Assembly (NCBI RefSeq): GCF_010993735.1
Contig: NZ_WQNI01000010.1
Coordinates: 62,001-126,000, forward strand
Length of the DNA: 64,000 bases
DNA from: Chelativorans alearensis
Lineage (GTDB): Bacteria > Pseudomonadota > Alphaproteobacteria > Rhizobiales > Rhizobiaceae
Direction of reading: 5' to 3'
The translations under genes were made by a program, and so were the position numbers. Positions 16,861 through 25,577 of this stretch are shown in pieces. The notes under the pieces were generated by a model, which searched no databases, had not been told where the DNA came from, and was given only the letters and a program-made list of their open reading frames with translations. How positions within the stretch are numbered: the stretch's first letter is position 1; the number at the start of each line of letters is the position of its first letter.

Positions 16861-18234
16861 CTATGCACGTCTCCACAAGCGGCGCAGATCCCGCACATCG
16901 GCGATGGACTCGATGGAGAGCACCATGTCAACTAGTTCGCTAGCGCGTGCTTCTCCAAGAACGAGACTGAAGAGGTCGCGCGCCTTGTCGGCCACCTCCG
17001 CCGAGGTCATTGGATTTCCCGGCTGGCCGCGCACATGTTCCGGCGCTCGAAAGAAGCGGCGGCCGTCCCGTGTCCGCAGAGTAAAGTGCGCCTGTTCACT
17101 CCGCTTGGCACCGGGGCGTGGCTCCACCCGAATGCGTTGGGTAACGCGGCGCACCTCGGGATCGGCCATGCGGGCGTGATCGTGCAGGTTGGCGAAACCG
17201 ACCGAGCCGTCAACCAGGTAGAGTGCAAGAGCATGCGGGAGGTTCACGTCGGGCATATCGCTCTGCACAACCAGGCTGCGCTGTTCAGGTAGCGACACGA
17301 CGATCGATTCGACTTCGGGTTCGGCGAGTTTCAATTCGCGCACCGCTTCCTCGATGCAGTCCAGAGCAGCCTGGAGGGGAGAGCCCACGCACCACTTCTT
17401 GATGGAGGTCCGCATGACCTCGAACCGGCTGCCCAGCCCGTCCATGAGGCGCGTGGGTTCCGCCGTCAGCGGGAAAGCGGCCAGGAGCCCGGGCGTTCCC
17501 TCGATCGCGTCGCTCACGCCGGTAAATCCCGCCGCGGCGAAGCTCGCGGCTTCAACCCCCGTGCGGGCGGGCATGCCGCCGAAGATGAAGGCTTTCTGCA
17601 CGTGATCCGGGTCCCTCAGCCAGCAGCGGTTGCCCGAGGCGCTTTGCACCGCATACGAGAGCGCATACACAATCTGCTCGTGGGACAGGCGCCCCAAAGC
17701 GCTTGCAGCGGCCGCGGCGCCGAAAGCTCCGCCCCAGGCGTGGGAGCTCAGGTGATAGGTGTCGGCGAATTTGCTCCCGCCCAAAGCCATCGACATCCGC
17801 GTACCGACGTCATAGCCGAGCACGACTGCGCGGACGAGCGCGGCACCGTCCCGCGCCAGCCACTCTGCGGCGGCGAGCGCGGCAGGAACGATAGCGCATC
17901 CGGGGTGGGTCAGCGAGGGTGCGTGGGAGTCGTCCGTTTCGTCAGCGTGGGCAAGCATCCCGTTCGCCATTGCCGCCTGCGCTGGGCCAGTCAGAATATC
18001 TGTTGCCAGCACCGATACCATCTGCGGCCCGCCTGCGACGCGCGTGAAAGGGATGATCGCCCGGCCTGCGGGCAGCGTTCTGCCCGAGACCATGGCCGCA
18101 AGCGTGTCAAGCAGATGCAAGCGCCCCTGTTTGGCTACCTCGGCGGGTAGCTGCTCGTGTGCGGCTTTCCGAATATATTCGGCAAGCCCTGCAGAAATGG
18201 CTTGCCCTGGAGAAATGGCTTGGTTGTCGGCCAT
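16861..18234 (-). CDS. MmgE/PrpD family protein (first copy)
   Basis: A 457-residue cytoplasmic protein of the family that includes 2-methylcitrate dehydratase, cis-aconitate decarboxylase and iminodisuccinate epimerase. It has the all-helical N-terminal domain with LLDTLAAMVSGRTLPAGR (~42-59), the conserved NGMLAHADETDDSHAPSLTHPG (~90-111), and a helical-to-mixed C-terminal domain from about 265. The DD(T/S)H segment is the family's hallmark. GGAGG sits 4 bases before the ATG. It lies upstream of tctC on the same strand and is divergent from a second, different MmgE/PrpD gene. A role on an imported tricarboxylate is inferred from context. Confidence 0.9.
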   Translation of the reverse strand: MADNQAISPGQAISAGLAEYIRKAAHEQLPAEVAKQGRLHLLDTLAAMVSGRTLPAGRAIIPFTRVAGGPQMVSVLATDILTGPAQAAMANGMLAHADETDDSHAPSLTHPGCAIVPAALAAAEWLARDGAALVRAVVLGYDVGTRMSMALGGSKFADTYHLSSHAWGGAFGAAAAASALGRLSHEQIVYALSYAVQSASGNRCWLRDPDHVQKAFIFGGMPARTGVEAASFAAAGFTGVSDAIEGTPGLLAAFPLTAEPTRLMDGLGSRFEVMRTSIKKWCVGSPLQAALDCIEEAVRELKLAEPEVESIVVSLPEQRSLVVQSDMPDVNLPHALALYLVDGSVGFANLHDHARMADPEVRRVTQRIRVEPRPGAKRSEQAHFTLRTRDGRRFFRAPEHVRGQPGNPMTSAEVADKARDLFSLVLGEARASELVDMVLSIESIADVRDLRRLWRRA

Positions 18235-18442
18235 GGCGCCTCCCTATGGCTCTTTGCTGATCGCCGGCACCAAAAATGTAATTGCCTTCACCGGTGCGAG
18301 ACCTATTGGATTTGGCGGCCGCCCCATTCAATCGTTGCCAGAAACCCCAGTCTTTGACGACTTGGCGAGAGCGCGATCAGCTTTGGACTGTCATCTTCTG
18401 TGAGGAAGATTGCCCCTGGGTGCAGTAATGTTTCTTATGGGC

Positions 18443-18482
18443 CGATATCGTCTTCCAATTGGGCATCTCCGGAAGGATATCG
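18443..18482. promoter_or_regulatory. Imperfect inverted repeat in divergent MmgE/PrpD spacer
   Basis: CGATATC-GT-CTTCC (18443-18456) can pair with GGAAGGATATCG (18471-18482) around a 14-base loop, with a 2-base bulge. It lies upstream of the second MmgE/PrpD gene in the divergent spacer. It may be an operator or a leader hairpin; its presence favours a gene start downstream of it. Confidence 0.35.
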
Positions 18483-18549
18483 AATGCTGGTGTGGTTGGG
18501 AGGGCCATCCGGCGATTGCTGTATGGGCCCGCCCTATGGGAGGAAGAAC

Positions 18550-19995
18550 TTGCTGAATACCTTCGACGAGGGCAACGACTCGGCCGCGCCCATTCGCAAC
18601 CTTGCGCGATGGACCCTCTCCGACGACCCGCTGTGGTCCGACCCGCTCGTTGCCCGTCAAGCGCGGCTTCTGATCGCCGATTCCATCGCCTGTGCGGTCG
18701 CGGCGCTCGATGTGAGTACGCCCGTGAATGTCGCTGCGATGCTTGAGGAGATGGGAGGCTCTCCCCAGTGCACACTCATCGGTCGGGCGCAGAAATCGTC
18801 GATACTGTCGGCCGTCTTGCTGAACGGCGCACTTGTGCGGTCGCTGGACTACAACGACGTGCAGTTTTTCCTGAAGGAAGGGGAACTCAGCGTCGCAGGC
18901 CATTGCAGCGACAATATTCCAGTCGCGTTGGCAGCCGCAGAGCGGTTCGGCTCGACCGGAACGGATATGATTGCGGCCCTTGCGATGGGCTACGAGCTTT
19001 TCCGCCGACTGCGACAGCTGATGCCGTTCAGCTCGGCCTGGGATGGCACCTCGGTTTCGGGTCTTGTCGCCGCAGCGATTTACGGCCGCCTCGCCGGGCT
19101 CGATCCTGCGCGGCAGGCAAACGCGCTAGCCCTGGGTGCGGCTCGCTGCGCGACGCCCTCGGTGGTGCGCTGGGGCAGGCTGTCTGGAGTAAAGAACCTG
19201 GCCAATTCAATGATCGCGCAGAGCGGCGTGCAGGGCGCACTGCTGGCCGAGCGTGGTATCACCGGTCCGCTGGAGGTCTTGGACCACAGGGGCGGGCTGC
19301 ACCAGGTGTTCGACCCTTCGCTGGAGCTTGAGAGGCTATGGGGGCCGATCGAGCAGCCTCCCTTCATTATGACCTCGAACATCAAACCCTTTGCCTGCAT
19401 CGGCACTGCGCAAACCGCCATCAAGGCGGGGCTGGATCTGCATCCCCGGGTTCGTTCCCGCGTCGACGCGATCAGCCGGATCGAGGTCATCATGGCCGAC
19501 CTGCCGATGATCCGGAAACAGCAGGGTGAAATCGAGCGCCGGTTCCCGAAGACCCGAGAAGCGGCCGACCACAGCTTCACCTTCCTGCCCGCAGTCGCGA
19601 TGGTCGAAGGCGCAATGACAGATCACCAGTTCCGCGACCAGCGCTGGGAAGCGCCGGACATGCGGCGGCTGATCGAGGTTACCGAACTGCGGGTCGAGCG
19701 CGGTTTTGCAGAACGCGCGCCCGGCAGCATGCCCAGCCGGGTGCGCGTGACCTTCGGTGACGGCAGCACAGAAGTGCAGGAATGTCTTTACGATCCCGGC
19801 CATTCCTTCCCCGAGCGGGGGCTCGACGAGGCTGTGGTGGTCGAGAAGTTCATGGCTATCGCGATCCGCCGCATGCCCGAAGAATGGGCCCGCAGATTGG
19901 TCGGGAACATCCTTTGCCTTGGGGCAGGGCCGGTTGAGCCGATCATGGCTCCGCTGCGGGAGACAGGAGCTGCGAACGGGGACAAGCTGCGATGA
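18550..19995 (+). CDS. MmgE/PrpD family protein (second copy)
   Basis: A second MmgE/PrpD protein, only distantly similar to the one at 16861. It shows ARLLIADSIACAVAALDV near the N-terminus. It also has LNGALVRSLDYNDVQFF in the family's metal/substrate region, where the first copy has the DETDDSH pattern, so the active-site neighbourhood differs. The TTG at 18550 was chosen because GGGAGG lies 6 bases upstream; this gives 481 residues, near family norm. ATG 18523 and GTG 18400 lie in the same frame but lack ribosome sites. The TctA-TctB fusion follows after 51 bp, so uptake and conversion of one substrate seem coupled. Confidence 0.85.
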   Translation: MLNTFDEGNDSAAPIRNLARWTLSDDPLWSDPLVARQARLLIADSIACAVAALDVSTPVNVAAMLEEMGGSPQCTLIGRAQKSSILSAVLLNGALVRSLDYNDVQFFLKEGELSVAGHCSDNIPVALAAAERFGSTGTDMIAALAMGYELFRRLRQLMPFSSAWDGTSVSGLVAAAIYGRLAGLDPARQANALALGAARCATPSVVRWGRLSGVKNLANSMIAQSGVQGALLAERGITGPLEVLDHRGGLHQVFDPSLELERLWGPIEQPPFIMTSNIKPFACIGTAQTAIKAGLDLHPRVRSRVDAISRIEVIMADLPMIRKQQGEIERRFPKTREAADHSFTFLPAVAMVEGAMTDHQFRDQRWEAPDMRRLIEVTELRVERGFAERAPGSMPSRVRVTFGDGSTEVQECLYDPGHSFPERGLDEAVVVEKFMAIAIRRMPEEWARRLVGNILCLGAGPVEPIMAPLRETGAANGDKLR

Positions 19996-20046
19996 ACCGC
20001 GTCAAGATGGTGTCTTCCCAGCAACACAAATGGGGTTCCAACTAGA

Positions 20047-22101
20047 ATGGACGGGCTAGGCGACTTCTATGTGCTGCAGGCTGCCATGGACGCGTTTCAG
20101 ACGATCCTGCAGCCGGAGCGTCTTCTTTATATATGCATCGGCGTCTTTGTCGGCCTGGCCATTGGGCTGCTTCCTGGCATTGGTGGCCACACCGGGTTCG
20201 CCTTGCTTATTCCGTTCACCTACACCATGGAGCCGATAGCAGCCTTCGGAATGCTGCTGGGCATGGCATCGGTCACGGCGACATCGGACACGATTCCGGC
20301 GGTGCTGTTCGGCGTGCCTGGTACGGCATCATCGCAGGCCACAGTTCTGGACGGCCTGCCGATGACGCGAAGAGGTGAGGCGGGGCGAGCGCTGAGTGCG
20401 GCTTATGTCGCTTCGCTCACCGGCGGTGTGTTCGGTGCGCTGATCCTCGGCCTCACGATCCCGATCGTCCGACCATTCGTATTGGCTATCGGCTCGCCGG
20501 AGCTGCTTGCCATGTCCGTCTTCGGTATCGCCATGGTCGCGGCGCTGTCGGGAAACACACCATTGCGCGGCATGGTCGCAGCCTGCTTCGGCATCATGGT
20601 CGGGATGATCGGAACGGAACAACAAACCGGTACTCTCCGCTGGGCCGGCGAAGTTCTGTACCTGTGGGATGGCGTGCCCTTGCTGCCGATCCTGCTGGGG
20701 ATCTTCGCACTGCCGGAGCTGGCCGACCTCGCCGTGCGGCGTGGCGCGCTGAGCGACAAAGTCGCCTTCAACCCCCGCGACGGGATGCTTCAGGGCGCCC
20801 GAGACTGCGTCAAGAACTGGTTTCTGATTCTGCGCTGCAGTGGGCTCGGCGCCCTGCTTGGGGCAATTCCGGGGATCAGCGGCTCGGTGACGGACTGGCT
20901 GGTATACGGCCATGCGATCCGTACCGAGAAGGGCGCTTCGGAGACGTTCTCGAAGGGGGACGTCCGCGGGGTGATCGCACCGGAATCCGCCAACAATGCC
21001 CGCGACGGCGGCGCGCTGATCCCGACGCTCGCCTTCGGGGTCCCCGGCAGCGCGAGCATGGCGATTTTGCTGGGCGCTCTGATGGTCCACGGCTTTGTTC
21101 CAGGACCGGACATGCTGACGCGTAATCTCGAGGTCACCTATTCCATGGCCTGGAGCATCGCGGTCGCAAACATAGTGGGTGCCGGCCTATGCTTCGCGTT
21201 GAGCGGGCAGTTCGCCAAGATCTCGACACTGCGCTACACCTTGGTGCTGCCGGCGATCATGGCGATTGTCTACGTTGGCGCCTTCCAAGGATCACGCAAC
21301 TGGGGCGACCTCTACACGCTCTTGATATTCGGTGTCATCGGCTGGACGATGAAGCGTCTGCGCTGGCCGCGCCCGCCGGTCATCCTCGGCCTGGTCCTCG
21401 GCGGTCTCATCGAGCGCTACATGAAGATTTCGATCCTGCGCTTCGAATGGGAGTGGCTGCTGCGCCCGCTGGTCATGATCCTGCTCATACTGGCCCTGCT
21501 GGCTCTGTTCAGGCCGATGATCGCCGAAATCCGACGGATCGGCGTAGGCAATCTCGTGCCGCGGGGGCGTCCGTCCTTCCGACTCGAGGACCTTGTGTAT
21601 GCCTTTTTCCTCATCTTCGCCGGTCTGCTTGTATACAAGGCGCTCGACTGGCCTTTCGGAGCGCGGGTCGGGCCGGTTGTCATCGGCACGGCGATGATGA
21701 TTTTCGCCGCCATCAGCCTGTTCTTCGTGATCTTCGCCCGCAGCGACGCGGCGGTTGAAGCGAGATCAACTCGAAAAAGCGGCATCCATATGGATCTGGC
21801 CTCCGAGATTGGCGATCTGCCGCCACGGGCGGTCGCTCTGCGCGGCGCGCAGTTCTTCGGCTGGCTCCTGGCTTTCATGGCTTCCATGGCTGTGATCGGC
21901 CTGATCCCCACGACGCCGCTCTTCATCGTCGCCTTTATGTATCTTGAGGGACGGGAGCGCTGGCCGGTCTGCCTGGGCTATGCGGTCCTCGTCACGGCTT
22001 TCGTCTACCTGGTCTTCGACAGGATCATCTCCGTGCCTTGGCCGAGTACCATTCTGGGCGAAATCTTCCCGGCGCTCGCCAACTGGGTACCTTCAATGTA
22101 A
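20047..22101 (+). CDS. TctA permease fused to a TctB-like domain
   Basis: Inner-membrane part of a tripartite tricarboxylate transporter. Residues ~25-490 match TctA, with LLPGIGGHTGFALLIPFTY (~38-56), SDTIPAVLFGVPGTASSQAT (~80-99) and PESANNARDGGALIPTLAFGVPGSASMAILLGAL in the second half. Residues ~505-684 form an added four-helix membrane unit (FRLEDLVYAFFLIFAGLLVYKALDW and later segments) that corresponds to the small subunit TctB, normally a separate gene. At 684 residues it is about 180 longer than ordinary TctA. No separate tctB gene is nearby, which supports the fusion. The likely receptor is TctC at 15615. The LysR gene follows after 42 bp. Confidence 0.9.
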   Translation: MDGLGDFYVLQAAMDAFQTILQPERLLYICIGVFVGLAIGLLPGIGGHTGFALLIPFTYTMEPIAAFGMLLGMASVTATSDTIPAVLFGVPGTASSQATVLDGLPMTRRGEAGRALSAAYVASLTGGVFGALILGLTIPIVRPFVLAIGSPELLAMSVFGIAMVAALSGNTPLRGMVAACFGIMVGMIGTEQQTGTLRWAGEVLYLWDGVPLLPILLGIFALPELADLAVRRGALSDKVAFNPRDGMLQGARDCVKNWFLILRCSGLGALLGAIPGISGSVTDWLVYGHAIRTEKGASETFSKGDVRGVIAPESANNARDGGALIPTLAFGVPGSASMAILLGALMVHGFVPGPDMLTRNLEVTYSMAWSIAVANIVGAGLCFALSGQFAKISTLRYTLVLPAIMAIVYVGAFQGSRNWGDLYTLLIFGVIGWTMKRLRWPRPPVILGLVLGGLIERYMKISILRFEWEWLLRPLVMILLILALLALFRPMIAEIRRIGVGNLVPRGRPSFRLEDLVYAFFLIFAGLLVYKALDWPFGARVGPVVIGTAMMIFAAISLFFVIFARSDAAVEARSTRKSGIHMDLASEIGDLPPRAVALRGAQFFGWLLAFMASMAVIGLIPTTPLFIVAFMYLEGRERWPVCLGYAVLVTAFVYLVFDRIISVPWPSTILGEIFPALANWVPSM

Positions 22102-22143
22102 GGTATCGGGCGGCAGGACGCAGTTTCACCAAGAGACACAAAC

Positions 22144-23397
22144 ATGAACGACTGCCTGGATATACCCAACATACGCCATCTCCGGATGGTCCAGATGATC
22201 GGACAACTCGGCGGCGTTACCTGTGCATCGCGCACGCTCAACACATCGCAGCCTGCGGTTACCCAGGCGATCTCGAACCTGGAAACCGAGCTGGGCGCGG
22301 AGCTTTTCGAAAGACGGGCCACGGGAACCTACCCGACCAAAGTGGGGCGGCTGTTCCTGCGGCGCATCGACCGGTTCTTCGACATCCTGGAACACGCGAT
22401 GGCGGCAGTCCGCGGCGCCTCGGAACGCCTGGCGCCGCCGGTGGAGCGCCTGATCACCGCCACGCAGATCAGAGCGCTGATCGTCACTTCGGAACCGTCG
22501 ACCGTCAATGAGGTGGCCTCGCAGCTTGGCGTTTCGGCGTCCACGCTGTATCGCTCTGTCAGGGAGATGGAACGTCATATCGGCCACCGCCTGTTCATCA
22601 GCACGGCGAATGGTCAGGTCTGTAACAAGACAGGTGAATACCTTGCGCGCCGGATGCGGCGTGCCGTGCGCGAGATCGAGTTCGCGCGCGGCGAGGTCCG
22701 GAGCGTCACCGGCACCGGCAACGTAAAGATCGTGGTCGGCGCCCTGCCTATGGCGGGTTCTTGCGAATTGGCGACCGCCATATGCGCGTTGCTGGCCCAA
22801 AGACCTGAGGCGCGCGTGCAGATCCTGACAAGGGACTACCACAGCCTGCTGGACGATCTGGAGAATTGCCGCATCGACATGATCTTCGGGCTTCTGCGAC
22901 GCCCCGAATGGGCAACGGATGTTGAGGAGGAAATCTTCTTCCGCGATTCCTACTGCATTGCCGCCCGCCGCGGCCATCCCCTAACCAAGGTGCCCGACAT
23001 AACGCCGGAGATACTGACGCAATACGACTGGGTTGTGCCGGCCGCCGGCACACCGCGTCGCAAACAGATCGACCGGCTGTTCGAGGACATTCCCCGGAAG
23101 CCGCGTTTTGGGATCGAGACGAGCTCGCTGGCCACCCTGCGCGCCTTGCTGTCCAAAAGCGATATGATTACCGTGATGACGCGCGGCGAGATGACGCTCG
23201 ACGTTAGTGCCGGGATGCTGATCAGCTTGCCCTGCCGGTATCTCAGTCCTATGCCGCCCAAGGGGCTTACTACGCGGTCGGGCTGGTTGCCAACGGAGGC
23301 GCATCTTGATTTCATCGACTGTCTGCGTGCAGCCACCTCGCCTGCCATGCGCGAAAAGGAGCAGCGCGGGCCTGCCGAGTTGGCCATTGCGTCCTGA
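22144..23397 (+). CDS. LysR-type regulator with two tandem DNA-binding domains
   Basis: A 417-residue regulator, about 110 residues longer than a standard LysR protein. The extra length is a duplicated winged helix-turn-helix. Domain 1 spans ~10-69 (CASRTLNTSQPAVTQAISNLE, then ELGAELFERRATGTYPT). Domain 2 spans ~104-168 (VNEVASQLGVSASTLYRSVREME, then HIGHRLFISTANGQVCN). The usual periplasmic-binding-like effector domain follows from ~190 to 395. It sits 42 bp after the TctA-TctB gene and convergent with the HpaI aldolase, so it probably controls the tricarboxylate module. Candidate target sites are the palindrome at 16812-16829 and the repeat at 18443-18482. Confidence 0.92.
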   Translation: MNDCLDIPNIRHLRMVQMIGQLGGVTCASRTLNTSQPAVTQAISNLETELGAELFERRATGTYPTKVGRLFLRRIDRFFDILEHAMAAVRGASERLAPPVERLITATQIRALIVTSEPSTVNEVASQLGVSASTLYRSVREMERHIGHRLFISTANGQVCNKTGEYLARRMRRAVREIEFARGEVRSVTGTGNVKIVVGALPMAGSCELATAICALLAQRPEARVQILTRDYHSLLDDLENCRIDMIFGLLRRPEWATDVEEEIFFRDSYCIAARRGHPLTKVPDITPEILTQYDWVVPAAGTPRRKQIDRLFEDIPRKPRFGIETSSLATLRALLSKSDMITVMTRGEMTLDVSAGMLISLPCRYLSPMPPKGLTTRSGWLPTEAHLDFIDCLRAATSPAMREKEQRGPAELAIAS

Positions 23398-23406
23398 AAA
23401 GGCGCA

Positions 23407-24276
23407 TCAATTCACGCCCAGGGCCGTCCGCGCGCTTTCGTAGGCGGCATAGCTGCGCTGCGGCGTGGTGAAGAGGATACGGTAGCCTTCCTCGATGACC
23501 TTCTGCGCATTGGCCGCTGAGACATGCGGATGCCCGACCGGCACATCGGCCTCGCGGGCGCGCGCCAGTATCTCGGTCATTGCCTCCCGGACAACTGGAT
23601 GCTCATAGTCGCGTGAATGACCAAGCGCTTGGGATAGGTCGCCCTCGCCGATCATGATGGCGCCGATCCCAGGCACCTCGGCAAGCATCTCGCGTAGATT
23701 TTTCATACCTTCGACGCTCTCGATCATGAGCATGCAGAGGATCTCTCCTGCGGGGTTGAGGGGCCACACGTCGGCGCGCGCATAATACTCGGCCTGCTTG
23801 AGCCCCCAGTAGCGCGAGGCCGCCTTGGGGCCGTCGCCGCGCCGGCCGACCGGATGGGAAAGCCCGTCCTCCGGTGGGCGTGCATAGCGGCAGGCTGTCA
23901 CGGCGTTCATTGCCTGCTCCACCGTGCTCACATGCGGCCAGACGACGCCGTAGACGCCGCTATCGAGCGCCTGCTTGGCGAGCCACTGGTTCATCTCCGC
24001 CCCATTTGCGGGGATGCGCACGAAGGGCGCGACCGATGGCGCCAAGGTTCCAGATGAAGCGATCTGGCGCCGGTCCAGCATGTATTGGAGAGCGTCCCGG
24101 AGATTGGCGCCATCCCAAGGGCTGTGTTCCATCTCGAACAGCACCCCGTCCAGCGGCGAGGCAGCGAATGCGATGGCCTCTTCGCGTTCTGCCCTGGCGA
24201 ACGCCATGAAGGCATGACCACCCCGTTCCAGGGCGTCGATAACGTTGTTCAGTCTTCCGATTTCTTTCTGTGGCAT
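23407..24276 (-). CDS. HpcH/HpaI-type class II aldolase
   Basis: A 289-residue TIM-barrel enzyme that should cleave a 4-hydroxy-2-oxo acid to pyruvate or oxaloacetate plus a carbonyl compound, using a divalent metal. Family features are LFEMEHSPWDG (~46-56, catalytic His region), VWPHVSTVEQA (~112-122), MLMIESVEGMKNL (metal-binding Glu, ~186-198) and IGEGDLSQALG (metal-binding Asp, ~212-222). It ends 9 bp from the convergent LysR gene and is followed upstream by a decarboxylase-like gene on the same strand. Beside LigJ, it is a candidate for cleaving 4-carboxy-4-hydroxy-2-oxoadipate, the LigJ product, in place of the unrelated LigK aldolase (inference). Confidence 0.9.
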   Translation of the reverse strand: MPQKEIGRLNNVIDALERGGHAFMAFARAEREEAIAFAASPLDGVLFEMEHSPWDGANLRDALQYMLDRRQIASSGTLAPSVAPFVRIPANGAEMNQWLAKQALDSGVYGVVWPHVSTVEQAMNAVTACRYARPPEDGLSHPVGRRGDGPKAASRYWGLKQAEYYARADVWPLNPAGEILCMLMIESVEGMKNLREMLAEVPGIGAIMIGEGDLSQALGHSRDYEHPVVREAMTEILARAREADVPVGHPHVSAANAQKVIEEGYRILFTTPQRSYAAYESARTALGVN

Positions 24277-24338
24277 GAGGCTTTTTCCCTGTCATGTTCG
24301 CATAACCGGCAGATCCAATGGGAGTGGCCAGGCGGCCC

Positions 24339-25322
24339 CTACAAGTCGACGAAGACATCTTCGGCCGGTACTATGTGCGGGATGAGCCGTTGCCCGTGGG
24401 CGTAGCGTATCAGGGCCTCGATCGAGGCCCTGTTGGCTTCCAGCCCGTAGGGCAGAGGGTCTTCCCCGACGATCTCTGCCAGCGCACGATGTTTTTCCGC
24501 ATCCGTACCCGCGGCGGTGCCGGCACGCAGCTCGGCCAGATAGGCGTCCTTGGCGGCCGCAAAGGCATCGAAGATGTCCCTTGCCAGCGCCGGCCGTGCC
24601 ATCAGCACTTCCTCCTTGAGGACCAGCGTGCTGTGCATCGGATAGATGCCCATGCGCTCGTAATAGCTGCGTTCGGCCGCCTCGGCATCGGGGATCAGCT
24701 CGCGCAGCTCCGGCGACTTCACCGGCACGTTCTTGTTCCAGTTCTCTTTAGGGGCCCCCTGGCGGCCGATTCCGGCGTTGCCGAGGAACCCCGCATCGAT
24801 CTCACCGGCCGCGATCATCCCGGCAAGGGACTTTCCCTCGGGAACATGGACGACGTTTTCAGGAAGCCTGAGCGCTTCGACATGCTCCTCGTCGTCGACC
24901 ATCCAGGTCACCTTGTCGAGGTCGACACCGTACTCTTCCTGCAGGATGCCACGTGTCCAGACCCCGGTCGTTACCGAATAGGCGCGCACGCCCACCGTCT
25001 TGCCCTCCAGATCCGTGGGCTCGGTGATTCCGGAATCGGGCCGCACGACGAGACCGGCGTGGTGGAACCGACGCGAGAAGAACACCGGGAGCGCGATGAT
25101 GGGCACGCCGTAGGCGCGGGCGATGATGTAGGTAGTGGGCGCGAGCTCCGCCACGTCGAATTCCAGATCCCGCACCATCCGGCGGAAGGCGGCGATGTGC
25201 GGCTTAACGTCGACGAAGTCGAGCCTGACACCGGGAACGCCCATGGCGCCGGTCTTGAGGGCCTGAGTGTGCGGATAGTTCCGCAGGCAGGTCATGAGCG
25301 ACAGATCGGTGTCGGTGGTCAT
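24339..25322 (-). CDS. 4,5-dihydroxyphthalate decarboxylase-like protein (Pht5 family), copy 1
   Basis: A 327-residue protein with a periplasmic-binding-protein fold but no signal peptide, so it should be cytoplasmic. It matches the Pht5-like family through FDVAELAPTTYIIARAYG (~54-71), PVFFSRRFHHAGLVVR (~78-93), LEGKTVGVRAYSVTTGVWTRGIL (~103-125) and GEIDAGFLGN (~173-182). The Pht5 enzyme decarboxylates 4,5-dihydroxyphthalate to protocatechuate; many relatives are misnamed transport receptors. The start at 25322 follows GGGAG and gives family length, although the frame stays open upstream. The gene is divergent from a LigI-like hydrolase across a spacer with a 40-bp inverted repeat. Exact substrate is uncertain. 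Confidence 0.85.
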   Translation of the reverse strand: MTTDTDLSLMTCLRNYPHTQALKTGAMGVPGVRLDFVDVKPHIAAFRRMVRDLEFDVAELAPTTYIIARAYGVPIIALPVFFSRRFHHAGLVVRPDSGITEPTDLEGKTVGVRAYSVTTGVWTRGILQEEYGVDLDKVTWMVDDEEHVEALRLPENVVHVPEGKSLAGMIAAGEIDAGFLGNAGIGRQGAPKENWNKNVPVKSPELRELIPDAEAAERSYYERMGIYPMHSTLVLKEEVLMARPALARDIFDAFAAAKDAYLAELRAGTAAGTDAEKHRALAEIVGEDPLPYGLEANRASIEALIRYAHGQRLIPHIVPAEDVFVDL

Positions 25323-25340
25323 CCAGAGGCTCCCAGCTTG

Positions 25341-25380
25341 CAATTGCCTAGCCCGTCCCGAAGGCGGGCTAGGCCAATTG
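25341..25380. promoter_or_regulatory. 40-bp inverted repeat in divergent spacer
   Basis: CAATTGCCTAGCCCG (25341-25355) pairs with CGGGCTAGG-C-CAATTG (25365-25380) with one bulged base and a 9-base loop. It lies 18 bp upstream of the start codon of the decarboxylase-like gene at 25322 and about 200 bp upstream of the divergent hydrolase. No T-tract follows, so it is more likely an operator or mRNA leader hairpin than a terminator. Confidence 0.5.
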
Positions 25381-25577
25381 AAATCCGGACACCCGCGATG
25401 TGCGAATAGGTTCTGCGCCGGCACCCATAGATTTGTCCGTGTGTCCCGGTTTGCGGCTGCCAACGCTAGATCAAATTTCCAATGGTGAGGGAAAGGGATT
25501 GGATTGGCGTGAAAACCGGCCCGTACCGAATATTTGCCGACACTGGTTTTCTGAGGAAAAGGGCCAAAGGACACGCA

